A stretch of 64,000 bases of DNA from Terrisporobacter glycolicus ATCC 14880 = DSM 1288 (GCF_036812735.1 NZ_CP117523.1:310001-374000), one strand, 5' to 3'; positions 17,290 to 26,694 are shown, numbered from the stretch's first letter. Numbers and translations: made by a program. Notes: generated by a model from the sequence alone, not told the origin.

Positions 17290-17946
17290 ATGGTTATTAC
17301 TAATTTAGATGTAAGCATTCAATCTCTTAAAGAGTATACTTTAAGGATGATTGAAAAGTGCCAGGATTCTGTTGATTTATCAGTAGAATACATGATAAAA
17401 AAAGACATGAAAAACACAAAAAAAGTAATTAGAGAAGATGATGATATCGACATACTAAGGGAGTATATAAGAGATAGAAGTATAGAGCTTATGGCCTTAA
17501 AGCAACCTTTAGCTAGGGACCTAAGATATATTTATGCTATTTGTGATATATCTACAGAATTAGAAAGAATAGGTGACTATGCAGCTAATATATGTAGAGA
17601 AAGTTTAGAAATAGGTGAGGAACCATTTATAAAAGAGTTAATAGACATACCTATAATGAAAGAAATATGCTGTGAAATGCTTAAAGATTTATGGGTTGCA
17701 CTAAAAGATGATAATGCAAATTTAGCTTATGAAATAGCTCAAAAAGATAATGAGATAGATGTGTTGTATGAAAGAGTAAGACAAGATTGTTTGCAAGTTA
17801 TGCATAATGACCCAGATAAAAATATTAATCAAGGAATGCGATTAGTATTTATAGGAAGATACCTTGAAAGAATTGGTGATCATGTAACTAATATATGTGA
17901 AAAAATTATCTATGCTAAAAATGGCGAGATGATAGAAATTGGATAG
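17290..17946 (+). CDS. phoU: PhoU, regulator of the Pst system
   Basis: 218 residues forming two PhoU three-helix repeats. Each has the metal-binding E/D-x-x-R pattern seen as TELERIGDYAANI in the first and RYLERIGDHVTNICE in the second. PhoU binds the Pst transporter and limits phosphate uptake and kinase signalling. AAAGAGGGG precedes the ATG. It is the last gene of pstCAB-phoU, followed by a terminator. Confidence 0.94.
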   Translation: MVITNLDVSIQSLKEYTLRMIEKCQDSVDLSVEYMIKKDMKNTKKVIREDDDIDILREYIRDRSIELMALKQPLARDLRYIYAICDISTELERIGDYAANICRESLEIGEEPFIKELIDIPIMKEICCEMLKDLWVALKDDNANLAYEIAQKDNEIDVLYERVRQDCLQVMHNDPDKNINQGMRLVFIGRYLERIGDHVTNICEKIIYAKNGEMIEIG

Positions 17947-17953
17947 ATTTAGA

Positions 17954-17990
17954 AAAATAAAACTGTTTAAAGCAGTTTTATTTTTTTTTT
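17954..17990 (+). terminator. Terminator of pstCAB-phoU
   Basis: AAAATAAAACTG (17954-17965) pairs with CAGTTTTATTTT (17973-17984), and the T-run continues to 17990. Confidence 0.9.
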
Positions 17991-18037
17991 GCATATATCT
18001 TTATAAAGATACTAATAAAAATACATGAGGTGATTAA

Positions 18038-18376
18038 ATGAGTAACTACTATGAATATTGCAGGAGTTTATCCATAAATTATTATCCTAAAATTTATGAT
18101 GACATTAATATTGAAATAAAAAAAGTACTTAGAGAAACTTCGCAAAGTATATTATTACCATTTCCAAGTAGAGATGATTTTGATGGTTTAGTTAATACAA
18201 TTTATTTAGGTTATAAAGAAAAAGTTTACAATGATATGAATGAAGGCGAAATTTATTATACTCATTTTTGTAATGATGATTTAACTAGGGTAATAAAAGA
18301 TTTAATATCAATACTTCTTATTAATATTTTGTTAGATAATAGAAAATTGTTAAAAAACTATCCATGTTATTACTAA
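18038..18376 (+). CDS. Hypothetical protein
   Basis: 112 residues, Tyr-rich and predicted helical, with YYPKIYDDINIEIKKVL near the start and a hydrophobic stretch (DLISILLINILL) near residue 90. I do not recognise a family. TGAGGTG before the ATG and normal codon use support a real gene. It lies 47 bp before the exporter-like gene, with no terminator between, so the two may be cotranscribed. It could be a clade-specific cytoplasmic protein. Confidence 0.5.
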   Translation: MSNYYEYCRSLSINYYPKIYDDINIEIKKVLRETSQSILLPFPSRDDFDGLVNTIYLGYKEKVYNDMNEGEIYYTHFCNDDLTRVIKDLISILLINILLDNRKLLKNYPCYY

Positions 18377-18422
18377 ATATATTATACTAGGTAAGTACAA
18401 ATGATATGGGTGGAGGAAATAA

Positions 18423-19298
18423 ATGCGGTTACAAAATATTATAGGCATGAGGACTATAAAGACAGGAATAGCAGTTATGTTGTGTTGTATATTAACTAGT
18501 TTTGCCGTAGGCAATATGTTTTACTGTGCTACAGCATGTGTAGTGACTATGCAAGATACAATAAAGACATCTTTTAAAATGGGAACCCAAAGAGTGTTGG
18601 GTACATTAATAGGAGGATTAATAGGATTTTTGCTTGTATTAATATCTCCAGCAAATCCAATTTTATGTGGAATCGGAATTATGTTAGTTATAAAATGCTG
18701 CAATATGTTTAAGTTATCTTCTTTAGTAGTATCAAGTGTTACATTTTTATCTTTATATTTAGGGTATGTTGATAGTGCTCCGCTAGTTTATTCTATTCAA
18801 AGAATAATAGATACATCTATAGGTGTTATTATGGGACTTATTATTAATTATAGTGTAGCAAGGCCGAATTATTATAACAACACAATGAATGAATTTAAAA
18901 AGATTAAATCTCTATGCAAAGAAAATTTGAGAAATATAGCACTTGGTAAGAAAGATTTAGAACTTGATAGTATTGAAAATAAGATAAAAACTTCAGAGGC
19001 AATTTATTCAAAACTTATAGATGAATTAAATTATAGTAAGGGTAACTTTAATTTAGATATTATAGATAAATCTCTAGATTTATGCAGACAAATATATTTC
19101 CACATAAAGTCTATAGAATTACTGGAAAAAGAATTATTTTTAACTAAAGATAATCATAAAAGTTTAAAAAAACTTTATAAAAATGAACAAATTTTATTGC
19201 AAATTAACGAAGATGAAAGTCCTGTATTTAACTTTCATTTAAACAAAGTAATAGAAAAAACAAACTTATTAGAAGAACTAATAGGACCAAATTATTAG
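18423..19298 (+). CDS. Aromatic acid exporter family (FUSC/ArAE-like) membrane protein
   Basis: 291 residues. Residues 1-150 form about four to six membrane helices with the ArAE pattern: IGMRTIKTGIAVML, ATACVVTMQDTIKTSFKMG, then GTLIGGLIGFLLVL and IQRIIDTSIGVIMGLIINY. Residues about 155-291 are a soluble, charged helical domain. Related proteins export aromatic acids or other organic anions; the substrate here is unknown. GGTGGAGG precedes the ATG. Confidence 0.8.
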   Translation: MRLQNIIGMRTIKTGIAVMLCCILTSFAVGNMFYCATACVVTMQDTIKTSFKMGTQRVLGTLIGGLIGFLLVLISPANPILCGIGIMLVIKCCNMFKLSSLVVSSVTFLSLYLGYVDSAPLVYSIQRIIDTSIGVIMGLIINYSVARPNYYNNTMNEFKKIKSLCKENLRNIALGKKDLELDSIENKIKTSEAIYSKLIDELNYSKGNFNLDIIDKSLDLCRQIYFHIKSIELLEKELFLTKDNHKSLKKLYKNEQILLQINEDESPVFNFHLNKVIEKTNLLEELIGPNY

Positions 19299-19371
19299 TT
19301 TCAGCTTGCATAAAAGTATAAGATAAAGGAAACAATTATTGTATAAAATATAATTAAAGAAGTGACTATAT

Positions 19372-20064
19372 ATGATGAAACTAAGAAAAAACATAGTAAT
19401 AAAATCATTTATTTTTTTTGTTTTAATTACAGTAAGTATTTTAGGATTTGGCAACAAATTAGTTAGTTATGCAGAAGGTAAAAAAATTGCATATATTACA
19501 TTTGATGATGGACCGTCCAAGTACACTAGGCAAATAATTGATACCTTGGATAAAAATAATGTCAAGGGCACATTCTTTATGATAAACGATAATATGATAG
19601 TATTTAAGGATGATGTCAAAAGGATGACTGCTGAAGGTCATGGAACTGGATTCCATGGAATAACTCACGATATAAATGAATTATATAAAACTGAAGATTC
19701 GGCTATAGAAGAGTTTAGAACTTGCAATAGGACATTTTATAAGATAACAGGCCAAACATCAAGATTAGTAAGAATACCTTTTGGGAGTAAACCATATATG
19801 GTAGAAAGTATCTATAAAAAATTTATTGATGAAGGCTTTTTACTTTGGGATTGGACTCTTGATACAGAGGACTGGAAATCATCAGAAGACCAAATAGTAA
19901 GTAATATATTGTATTATGCAAGAGAAAGAGATGAAGTGGTAATATTATTACATGAAAATCAACGAACAGTAGACTGCTTAAACAATATTATAGCTATATT
20001 AAAAGAAAGAGGATATGATATAAGACCTATTACTCATGATGTAAAACCAAAGAATTTTTGGTAG
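19372..20064 (+). CDS. Secreted polysaccharide deacetylase
   Basis: 230 residues with an N-terminal signal or anchor helix (about 10-27). The NodB domain shows ITFDDGPSKYT (catalytic and metal Asp), HGITH as the zinc H-x3-H motif, RIPFGSKPY (motif 3) and the C-terminal ILLHEN. Such enzymes remove acetyl groups from peptidoglycan or related glycans outside the cell. A second PDA-like gene lies at 27216. ATG 19372 or 19375 may be used. Downstream comes the valS T-box promoter. Confidence 0.88.
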   Translation: MMKLRKNIVIKSFIFFVLITVSILGFGNKLVSYAEGKKIAYITFDDGPSKYTRQIIDTLDKNNVKGTFFMINDNMIVFKDDVKRMTAEGHGTGFHGITHDINELYKTEDSAIEEFRTCNRTFYKITGQTSRLVRIPFGSKPYMVESIYKKFIDEGFLLWDWTLDTEDWKSSEDQIVSNILYYARERDEVVILLHENQRTVDCLNNIIAILKERGYDIRPITHDVKPKNFW

Positions 20065-20095
20065 GATTTTGACAATCTAGAATTATATAATTAAA

Positions 20096-20125
20096 TTGAC
20101 AATAATCATAAAAATTAGTTATAAT
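20096..20125 (+). promoter_or_regulatory. Promoter of the valS leader
   Basis: TTGACA (20096-20101) and TATAAT (20120-20125) are both perfect hexamers with an 18-bp spacer. They sit just ahead of the T-box leader. Confidence 0.8.
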
Positions 20126-20131
20126 AAATAT

Positions 20132-20396
20132 TAATAATAATTTAATATAAGAACTGTGAAAAAGAGGAGTATGTAAATACACTACAAGAGAGGAAAATTA
20201 ATAGCTGAAAGATTTTCTTAGTAAATGTTTGCAGAAGGTAGCTTTGGAGTTTCTAAGCTGAACTAACAGTAAGTTTAGACGGTGGGAATCGTTAAAATCT
20301 ATTAAGAGCCATATTAGATGTATAATCTATTATGGAATTAAGGTGGTAACGCGAGCTTTTCGTCCTTATTTATAGGATGAAGAGCTCTTTTTATAT
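20132..20396 (+). promoter_or_regulatory. T-box leader of valS
   Basis: The antiterminator T-box reads AAGGTGGTAACGCGAG (about 20340-20355), followed by the terminator GAGCTTTTCGTCCT/AGGATGAAGAGCTC and T-run (20353-20396). Stem I shows AGTA on the 5' side, the distal GAGAGG and GCTGAAAG elements, and GAA on the 3' side (20234-20236). The likely specifier is valine GTA at 20238-20240, one base beyond the register of the trpS leader; this detail is uncertain. Uncharged tRNA-Val should allow read-through into valS. Confidence 0.9.
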
Positions 20397-20450
20397 TTAA
20401 TGATATTATAGATTATCTGGTTTAATTTATAATATTACTACTTCAAATGG

Positions 20451-20516
20451 AGCAACGGAGCTGTCTGAAGCCATAGCGAAGACATCTCGTTGGCGACATG
20501 AGCAAAGCGAATTTTA
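20451..20516 (-). repeat. Dispersed intergenic repeat, copy A
   Basis: The 44-bp core (20451-20494, minus orientation) begins GCCAACGAG, has CTTCGCTA in the middle and ends CTCCGTTGCT. It matches copies C and D without gaps. A further block ending GCGAATTTTA to 20516 is shared with copy B. It lies inside the transcribed leader, between the T-box terminator and the valS ribosome site. Confidence 0.75.
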
Positions 20517-20576
20517 TAATCATAAACACCATTTAATTTGAAAAAAAGATATTAATAATAAAAGGAGGAAATAACG

Positions 20577-23240
20577 ATGGCAATAAAAAACTTATCAAAA
20601 ACTTATGATCCAAAAGACTTTGAAAAAAGATTATATGATGAGTGGTTAGACAAAGGTTACTTCAAATCAAGCCCAAATCCTGATAAGAAACCTTACTGTA
20701 TAGTTTTACCACCACCAAATATAACAGGGCAATTACATATGGGGCATGCTCTTGACCACACATTACAAGACGTTCTTATAAGATGGAAACGTATGGATGG
20801 TTTTGAAACTTTATGGCAACCAGGAACTGACCATGCTTCTATAGCAACAGAAGTTAAGGTTGTTGAAAGAATAAAAGCGCAAGAAGGAAAAACTAAGTAC
20901 GAATTAGGAAGAGAAGAATTCCTAAAGAGAGCTATGGACTGGAGAAATGAATTTGGTAGAAAAATAGTAGACCAAATGCAACAATTAGGAGACTCTTGTG
21001 ACTGGGATAGAGAAAGATTTACAATGGATGAAGGATGTAATGAAGCTGTTACTGATTTCTTTGTAAAACTTTATGAAAAAGGTCAAATATACAGAGGAAA
21101 CAGAATAATAAACTGGTGTCCAGATTGTAAAACTACTTTATCGGATGCTGAAGTTGAGCATGAAGAAAAAGACGGAAACTTCTATCATATAAAATACTTC
21201 CTAAAAGATAGTGATGAATTCTTAGAAATAGCTACAACTAGACCAGAAACTATGCTTGGAGATACAGGGATAGCTGTTAATCCAGAAGATGAGAGATATA
21301 CTCATTTAGTAGGAAAAACTGCAATACTTCCATTAGTAGGAAGAGAACTTCCAATAGTTGCTGATGATTATGTAGACAAAGATTTTGGATCAGGGGCAGT
21401 TAAAATGACTCCAGCTCATGACCCTAATGACTTTGGTGTAGGTCAAAGACATAGCTTAGAAGAAATCAACGTTATGAACGAAGATGGAACTATGAATGAA
21501 CTTGCTGGCAAATACCAAGGTATGGACAGATATGAATGTAGAAAACAATTAATGAAAGATTTAGAAGAATCAGGATATGTTATAGCTGTTAAAGATCATC
21601 CACATGCAGTTGGGACTTGCTACAGATGTCATACTATAATAGAGCCAAGACTTTCTGAGCAATGGTTCGTTAAAATGGATGAATTAGCAAAACCTGCTAT
21701 AGATATATTAAAATCAAAAGAATTAGAATTTGTACCAGAAAGATATGATAAAACATATTTACAATGGTTAGAAAATATAAGAGATTGGTGTATTTCTAGA
21801 CAGTTATGGTGGGGTCACCAAATACCTGCTTACTACTGCCAAGAATGTGGTGAAGTAATAGTAGCCAAAGGAAAGCCAGAAGCATGTAAATGTGGATGCT
21901 CTGACTTAAAGCAAGATGAAGACGTACTAGACACTTGGTTCTCATCTGCTCTATGGCCTTTCTCAACATTAGGATGGCCTCATAACACTGAAGAATTAGA
22001 CTACTACTATCCAACTAACGTACTTGTTACGGGATACGATATAATATTCTTCTGGGTTGTAAGAATGGCATTTGCAGGAATGTTCTGTATGAACGAAAAA
22101 CCATTTGATCACGTATTAATACATGGACTTGTTAGAGATTCTCAAGGTAGAAAAATGAGTAAGTCTTTAGGAAATGGTATAGATCCACTTGAAGTTATAG
22201 ACCAATACGGAGCTGATGCTTTAAGATTCATGTTAGTAACAGGTAACTCTCCAGGAAATGATATGAGATTCTACATGGAAAGAGTTGAAGCAGCTAGAAA
22301 CTTCGCTAATAAATTATGGAATGCATCTAGATTCGTATTCATGAACATAGATGAAGAAATAATGAATGGAGTTACTAGAGAATCTGTTGAAGCTAACTTA
22401 ACAATAGCTGACAAATGGATAATATCTAGAGCTAACAATGTTGTTAAAGAAGTTATAGACAACATGGACAAGTTTGATTTAGGTATAGCAGCACAAAAAA
22501 TCTATGATTTCGCATGGACTGAATACTGTGACTGGTATATAGAAATAGTTAAACCAAGATTATACGGAGATGATGTAGAAGCTAAAAAAGCTGCTTTATA
22601 CACTTTAACTTATGTTCTTGAAACTATATTAAAATTGTTACATCCATATATGCCTTTTATAACAGAAGAAATATACACTTATCTTCCAACTGTAGAAGGA
22701 AGCATAGTTATAGCTAACTGGCCTCACTATAAAGAAGAAGATAACATGGCAAGTGAAGAAGAAATGATGGAACTTGCAATGGACGGTATAAGAAATATAA
22801 GAAATGCTAGAGCTGAAATGGATGTTCCACCATCTAAGAAAGCTAAAGTAATAATAGTTCCAACAGAAGATAAAAAACCAGCTGTAGAAGCTACAAAAGA
22901 ATACTTTGTAACTTTAGCATCAGCTTCAACAGTAGAAATTGCTGATAACGAAAACAACATACCAGAAGATGCTGTATCAGTTGTTATAAATGGAGCTAAA
23001 ATATTTATACCACTTGATGAATTAGTTGACTTTGAGAAAGAAAAAGAAAGATTAACGAAAGAAAAATCTAAATTAGAAGGCGAAATAAAAAGAGTTAATG
23101 GAAAACTTTCTAACCAAGGTTTCTTAGCTAAAGCACCAGAAAGCTTAGTTAACGAAGAAAAAGCTAAAAAAGAAAAATTCGAAGAAATGATGAAATCAGT
23201 TGTTGAAAGACTTGAAAATATAGAGTCAAAATTGAAATAA
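20577..23240 (+). CDS. valS: Valyl-tRNA synthetase
   Basis: 887 residues, full-length class I synthetase. The HIGH motif is in PPPNITGQLHMGHALDHTLQ and KMSKS in [14 protein letters not shown]. The editing domain contains the conserved TTRPETMLGDT and AHDPNDF. A C-terminal coiled coil (about 815-887) binds tRNA. It charges tRNA-Val in the cytoplasm. AAAGGAGG precedes the ATG. Control is by the upstream T-box. Repeat copies A and C stand immediately before and after it in opposite orientation. Confidence 0.98.
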   Translation: MAIKNLSKTYDPKDFEKRLYDEWLDKGYFKSSPNPDKKPYCIVLPPPNITGQLHMGHALDHTLQDVLIRWKRMDGFETLWQPGTDHASIATEVKVVERIKAQEGKTKYELGREEFLKRAMDWRNEFGRKIVDQMQQLGDSCDWDRERFTMDEGCNEAVTDFFVKLYEKGQIYRGNRIINWCPDCKTTLSDAEVEHEEKDGNFYHIKYFLKDSDEFLEIATTRPETMLGDTGIAVNPEDERYTHLVGKTAILPLVGRELPIVADDYVDKDFGSGAVKMTPAHDPNDFGVGQRHSLEEINVMNEDGTMNELAGKYQGMDRYECRKQLMKDLEESGYVIAVKDHPHAVGTCYRCHTIIEPRLSEQWFVKMDELAKPAIDILKSKELEFVPERYDKTYLQWLENIRDWCISRQLWWGHQIPAYYCQECGEVIVAKGKPEACKCGCSDLKQDEDVLDTWFSSALWPFSTLGWPHNTEELDYYYPTNVLVTGYDIIFFWVVRMAFAGMFCMNEKPFDHVLIHGLVRDSQGRKMSKSLGNGIDPLEVIDQYGADALRFMLVTGNSPGNDMRFYMERVEAARNFANKLWNASRFVFMNIDEEIMNGVTRESVEANLTIADKWIISRANNVVKEVIDNMDKFDLGIAAQKIYDFAWTEYCDWYIEIVKPRLYGDDVEAKKAALYTLTYVLETILKLLHPYMPFITEEIYTYLPTVEGSIVIANWPHYKEEDNMASEEEMMELAMDGIRNIRNARAEMDVPPSKKAKVIIVPTEDKKPAVEATKEYFVTLASASTVEIADNENNIPEDAVSVVINGAKIFIPLDELVDFEKEKERLTKEKSKLEGEIKRVNGKLSNQGFLAKAPESLVNEEKAKKEKFEEMMKSVVERLENIESKLK

Positions 23241-23259
23241 TCTCTATTGAGATTATGAC

Positions 23260-23303
23260 GCCAACGAATTGACTTTGCTAGCGCTGCAGCCAATTCCGTT
23301 GCT
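23260..23303 (+). repeat. Dispersed intergenic repeat, copy C
   Basis: A 44-bp core starting GCCAACGAA and ending TTCCGTTGCT, gap-free against copies A and D. It begins 19 bp after the valS stop codon and ahead of the valS terminator, so it is in the 3' untranslated region. Confidence 0.75.
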
Positions 23304-23318
23304 TAAAATAGTATAATG

Positions 23319-23356
23319 AAGGCCGTGTTTATAAATTTTATAGACATGGCCTTTTA
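23319..23356 (+). terminator. Terminator of valS
   Basis: AAGGCCGTGT (23319-23328) and ACATGGCCTT (23344-23353) pair with one G-T wobble, and a T-rich tract follows. Confidence 0.8.
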
Positions 23357-23479
23357 ATTTTTTCTTAAATTATGTGATAAACCTCAAAATGTATTATAAT
23401 AAACTATAGATACTTAAATTTTGAAAAAAATAAAGCATAATTACATATAAATACTTAATTTAGTTGAGGGGGAAGAAGA

Positions 23480-24769
23480 ATGAATTATCAAGAGGCGCTA
23501 GAGTTTATTGAAAAATCGCATAAATTTGGAATGAGACTAGGATTAGAAAATACATTCAAATTATTGGAGTTATTGGGAAATCCACAAGATAAGCTTAAAT
23601 TTATTCATGTGGCAGGAACTAACGGAAAAGGTTCAGTATGCTCTTTTATTTCAAACACATTAAAGGAGCAAGGATATAAAGTAGGTCTTTACACATCTCC
23701 ATATTTGGAAACTTTTACAGAAAGAATAAGACTTAATGGAAATAATATCCCTGAGGAAGATGTGGCAAGAATAATTACTATAATGAAAGAAAAAATAGAG
23801 CAAATGGCGTCTCAAGGACATGCATATCCTACTGAGTTTGAAATAGAAACTGCTATGGCATTTTACTATTACTATGAGCAACAAGTGGATTATGTAGTGC
23901 TTGAAGTGGGCTTAGGAGGAAGATTTGATGCTACAAATGTAATCAAATCACCACTTGCCAGTGTAATAGTTTCTCTTAGTTTAGACCATATAGGAATTCT
24001 TGGTGATACATTAGGAAAAATCGCTTATGAAAAAGCAGGCATAATAAAAGAAGATAGTATTGCAGTTGTTTATAAACAAAAACAAGAAGCTGAAGATGTG
24101 ATAAAAAATGTATGCAAAGAAAAAAACACTAAATATGTAGAAGCTAATTTTGAACATTTAGTAATTAAAAAGTCTGACATAAATTCACAAGTATTTGATT
24201 GCACAATATTAGGTGAGAAATTTGAAGATGTGGAAATAAGTTTAATAGGAGAGCATCAAGTAAACAATGCAGTATTAGCACTAACAGTAATAAAAGTATT
24301 AAGAGAAGAGAGAAAAATAGAAATTAGTTATGATGCTATAAGAAAAGCATTGTTAAATACTAGATGGCCAGGCAGAATTGAAAAAATAAAGGACAAACCA
24401 ACATTTATAATAGATGGAGCTCATAATGAAGATGGAGCAAAATCTTTATCTAAAGCTCTAGAAAAACATTTTAGTGGGAAGAAGATGACTTTATTAATAG
24501 GAATGTTAAAGGACAAGGATATTGACGGTGTTCTTGAAATACTGATGGACAAGTTTGACAAAGTTATTACAACTACACCAGATAGTGATAGAGCCATGGG
24601 ATGTGAGGAGTTAAAAGAAAAAATAGAAAAGTATGTACCCAATATTATTGCTATTGAAAATATAGATGAAGCAGTAAAATATGCTTTAGATAATGCTTCA
24701 GAAGATGAAATAATAATCTCGGCAGGTTCATTGTATATGATAGGACATGTTAGAAAAATATTTAAATAA
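23480..24769 (+). CDS. folC: Folylpolyglutamate synthase / dihydrofolate synthase
   Basis: 429 residues, typical of FolC (Mur-ligase superfamily). The ATP loop is HVAGTNGKGSVC (about 42-53); GGRFDATNVI and LDHIGILGDTLGKIAYEKAG are family signatures, and IIDGAHNEDGAKSL marks the C-terminal ligase domain. It adds glutamate to folates, and possibly to dihydropteroate. TTGAGGGGGAAG precedes the ATG. It is monocistronic, ending at a shared terminator. Confidence 0.95.
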   Translation: MNYQEALEFIEKSHKFGMRLGLENTFKLLELLGNPQDKLKFIHVAGTNGKGSVCSFISNTLKEQGYKVGLYTSPYLETFTERIRLNGNNIPEEDVARIITIMKEKIEQMASQGHAYPTEFEIETAMAFYYYYEQQVDYVVLEVGLGGRFDATNVIKSPLASVIVSLSLDHIGILGDTLGKIAYEKAGIIKEDSIAVVYKQKQEAEDVIKNVCKEKNTKYVEANFEHLVIKKSDINSQVFDCTILGEKFEDVEISLIGEHQVNNAVLALTVIKVLREERKIEISYDAIRKALLNTRWPGRIEKIKDKPTFIIDGAHNEDGAKSLSKALEKHFSGKKMTLLIGMLKDKDIDGVLEILMDKFDKVITTTPDSDRAMGCEELKEKIEKYVPNIIAIENIDEAVKYALDNASEDEIIISAGSLYMIGHVRKIFK

Positions 24770-24772
24770 TAT

Positions 24773-24806
24773 AAAAAAGGTGGTTAAATTGCTTAACCAC
24801 CTTTTT
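24773..24806. terminator. Bidirectional terminator between folC and the TSCPD gene
   Basis: AAAAAGGTGGTTAA and TTAACCACCTTTTT form a 14-bp stem with A/T runs on both sides. Confidence 0.9.
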
Positions 24807-24811
24807 AATAC

Positions 24812-25057
24812 CTATAAAGCATCAACTATTGCTTTTGATAATTGATCTGGACATGAAGTATCTTTAGAACCACAAGTAGTTCCTTCTAATTTTGCAGCAA
24901 CTTCTTTAGCATTTTGACCAACTATTAATTTGCTTATACCTGATAAGTTTCCGTTACATCCACCCTCAAAATTGGCTTCTTGTATTATATTATTTTCGTC
25001 AACTTCTAAAGTTATTTGACGACAACAAACACCGCTAGTTTGGAATTCTATTTTCAT
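24812..25057 (-). CDS. TSCPD-domain protein (TIGR03905 type)
   Basis: 81 residues with the pattern of the small TIGR03905 family: SGVCCRQI at the N-terminus, FEGGCNGNLSGISKLI in the middle and the terminal TSCPDQLSKAI. The conserved cysteines suggest metal or Fe-S binding. The TSCPD domain also occurs at the end of some ribonucleotide reductases. The function of the stand-alone form is not established. A good AAGGAGTG precedes the ATG. Confidence 0.85.
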   Translation of the reverse strand: MKIEFQTSGVCCRQITLEVDENNIIQEANFEGGCNGNLSGISKLIVGQNAKEVAAKLEGTTCGSKDTSCPDQLSKAIVDAL

Positions 25058-25195
25058 ATATTTACACTCCTTATTTGTAATACTTCAATGAATATGATAA
25101 CAATAGATAAAATATAAAGCAACTATAATAGAATAATTATATATTTTATCTAATATATTATTATAGTATAAAAAACATAGAAGGGAGGGTAATCT

Positions 25196-26062
25196 ATGAA
25201 GGTGTATGTTTCAAACTATCTATCAAAAAGTATTAGTGTAATAGACTATGATACTTTAACTTTAGAAAAAGAAATTAAACTGGATGACAATATTTATCCG
25301 CATCACTTCTGTATAGATAAAGAGAAAAACAAGATGTATTTGCCCAGTTCTAGTAATGGGATCTTGTATGTTTTAGACATGAAGGATGAAAAAATAATAG
25401 ATTCTTCATCTATTGGAGGAAGCTTAACTCAAATAGCTATGTTTGAAGAGGAAGTATTTATTGCCAATGAGGATTCCAACAGCATTTATTTTATGGATAA
25501 AAATACTTTAGATCCCATAGGAATAATCTGTGTGGATGACATGCCCCATGGTTTTTGCTTTGATTTGCCTAGAAAAAAATTGTACGTTCCTTGTATGGAT
25601 TCCATAACGTGTATTGATATTATTGATAAAGTTATAGAAAGCAAAATAAATATAAACTTCAAAGCATGGCATGTACAACTAGATAAGTACAGGAGTGAGA
25701 TTTACGTATCAACATTAGATGGAAAGGTGGTAATTATTGACGAAGGCACTTTAGCTACGAAAAGAGTTTTTGATGAATTTTTACTGCCAGTTCAAATATC
25801 TTTTAATTATAAGGATAAAAAAGTATATATAGCAGATTTGGGATACAAAAATATAAAGATACTAGATTATAGTTTAGGAAAGTATGTTGGTAATATAGAC
25901 ATAGATGGAATACCTCAGGGATTAGAAATCTCTCCAGACGAAGAAAAACTATTTATATCTGATACTCAGAAAAACTCAGTAAAAGTTTATGACACTTCTA
26001 CAAATAAATTAATAAAGGAAATAAAAGTAGAAAAAGAGCCTACAACAATTATTTGTATGTAG
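25196..26062 (+). CDS. YncE-like beta-propeller (YVTN repeat) protein
   Basis: 288 residues made of repeated blades: VYVSNYLSKSISVIDYDT, then MYLPSSSNGILYVLD, VFIANEDSNSIYFMDK, VYIADLGYKNIKILDY and LFISDTQKNSVKVYDT. This is the YVTN/YncE type of seven-bladed propeller. It has no signal peptide, so it is probably cytoplasmic or spore-associated; no enzyme activity can be inferred. GAAGGGAGG precedes the ATG. It converges on the DUF4364 gene with only three bases between the stop codons. Confidence 0.75.
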   Translation: MKVYVSNYLSKSISVIDYDTLTLEKEIKLDDNIYPHHFCIDKEKNKMYLPSSSNGILYVLDMKDEKIIDSSSIGGSLTQIAMFEEEVFIANEDSNSIYFMDKNTLDPIGIICVDDMPHGFCFDLPRKKLYVPCMDSITCIDIIDKVIESKININFKAWHVQLDKYRSEIYVSTLDGKVVIIDEGTLATKRVFDEFLLPVQISFNYKDKKVYIADLGYKNIKILDYSLGKYVGNIDIDGIPQGLEISPDEEKLFISDTQKNSVKVYDTSTNKLIKEIKVEKEPTTIICM

Positions 26063-26065
26063 GCC

Positions 26066-26602
26066 CTAGTGTATATCTCGGATTAATAAATTTATAACTT
26101 CTGCATACATATTAGAAGCATTATTATTCCAATTATTGCATATTTGTTTTGCTTGTTTTTCTGATGAAACGTTTAAATTTAAATCTATTAAGTTACTTTG
26201 GTTTTCAATAACTCTCAAATTAACAATAAACTCATTTTCACTTTGCTTCACAAAACTAGATTTAACTTGAGTATCAGCTAATAAACTTTCTTTATTATTT
26301 TTTATGTATTCGTCGATTTTGACTGCATAAGATTCTGGTATTCGGTTTAAGAAGTACTCGAGTGTTTCAAGTCCTTTTTGTGTTAGACAATAGTACTCTC
26401 TTCCAGAGTCTTTGTATGGTTTTATAAATTTAGAATCCATAAGTTGTGATAATATTTGCTGGAATGAAAAATAATTCATCATATCAGTTTCTAGAACAAC
26501 TTGTGTCATCTGCGAATTAGTTAAATCCATATTTATTTTGTCTAAAATATATAAAATTAAAAGTTTATGATATGCCAACTCTTCAGTTGAGTTTTCAAAC
26601 AT
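26066..26602 (-). CDS. DUF4364 family winged-helix protein
   Basis: 178 residues from ATG 26602, chosen because GGAGG lies just upstream; a GTG at 26617 overlaps it. Residues 1-75 look like a winged helix (LILYILDKINMDLTNSQMTQ, then REYYCLTQKGLETLEYF). The rest is a mixed domain typical of DUF4364 in clostridia. A DNA-binding regulatory role is likely from the fold, with unknown target. It converges on the YncE-like gene. Confidence 0.8.
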   Translation of the reverse strand: MFENSTEELAYHKLLILYILDKINMDLTNSQMTQVVLETDMMNYFSFQQILSQLMDSKFIKPYKDSGREYYCLTQKGLETLEYFLNRIPESYAVKIDEYIKNNKESLLADTQVKSSFVKQSENEFIVNLRVIENQSNLIDLNLNVSSEKQAKQICNNWNNNASNMYAEVINLLIRDIH

Positions 26603-26694
26603 ATTATTATCCTCCACGAAACAATTTATATTACTATATTAAACTAAATTATAAAAAAATAAAAGTGGTATTTAAAATAAAAAAATATATAACA

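Noticed and set aside
20451-20516. Repeat copy A as part of the T-box antiterminator
   Set aside because: It lies after the terminator T-run, and the same core occurs at loci without T-boxes.
22727-23293. 188-residue minus-strand open frame inside valS
   Set aside because: It is the antisense shadow of the valS coiled-coil region, has a low-complexity Ser/Phe-rich translation and no ribosome site.
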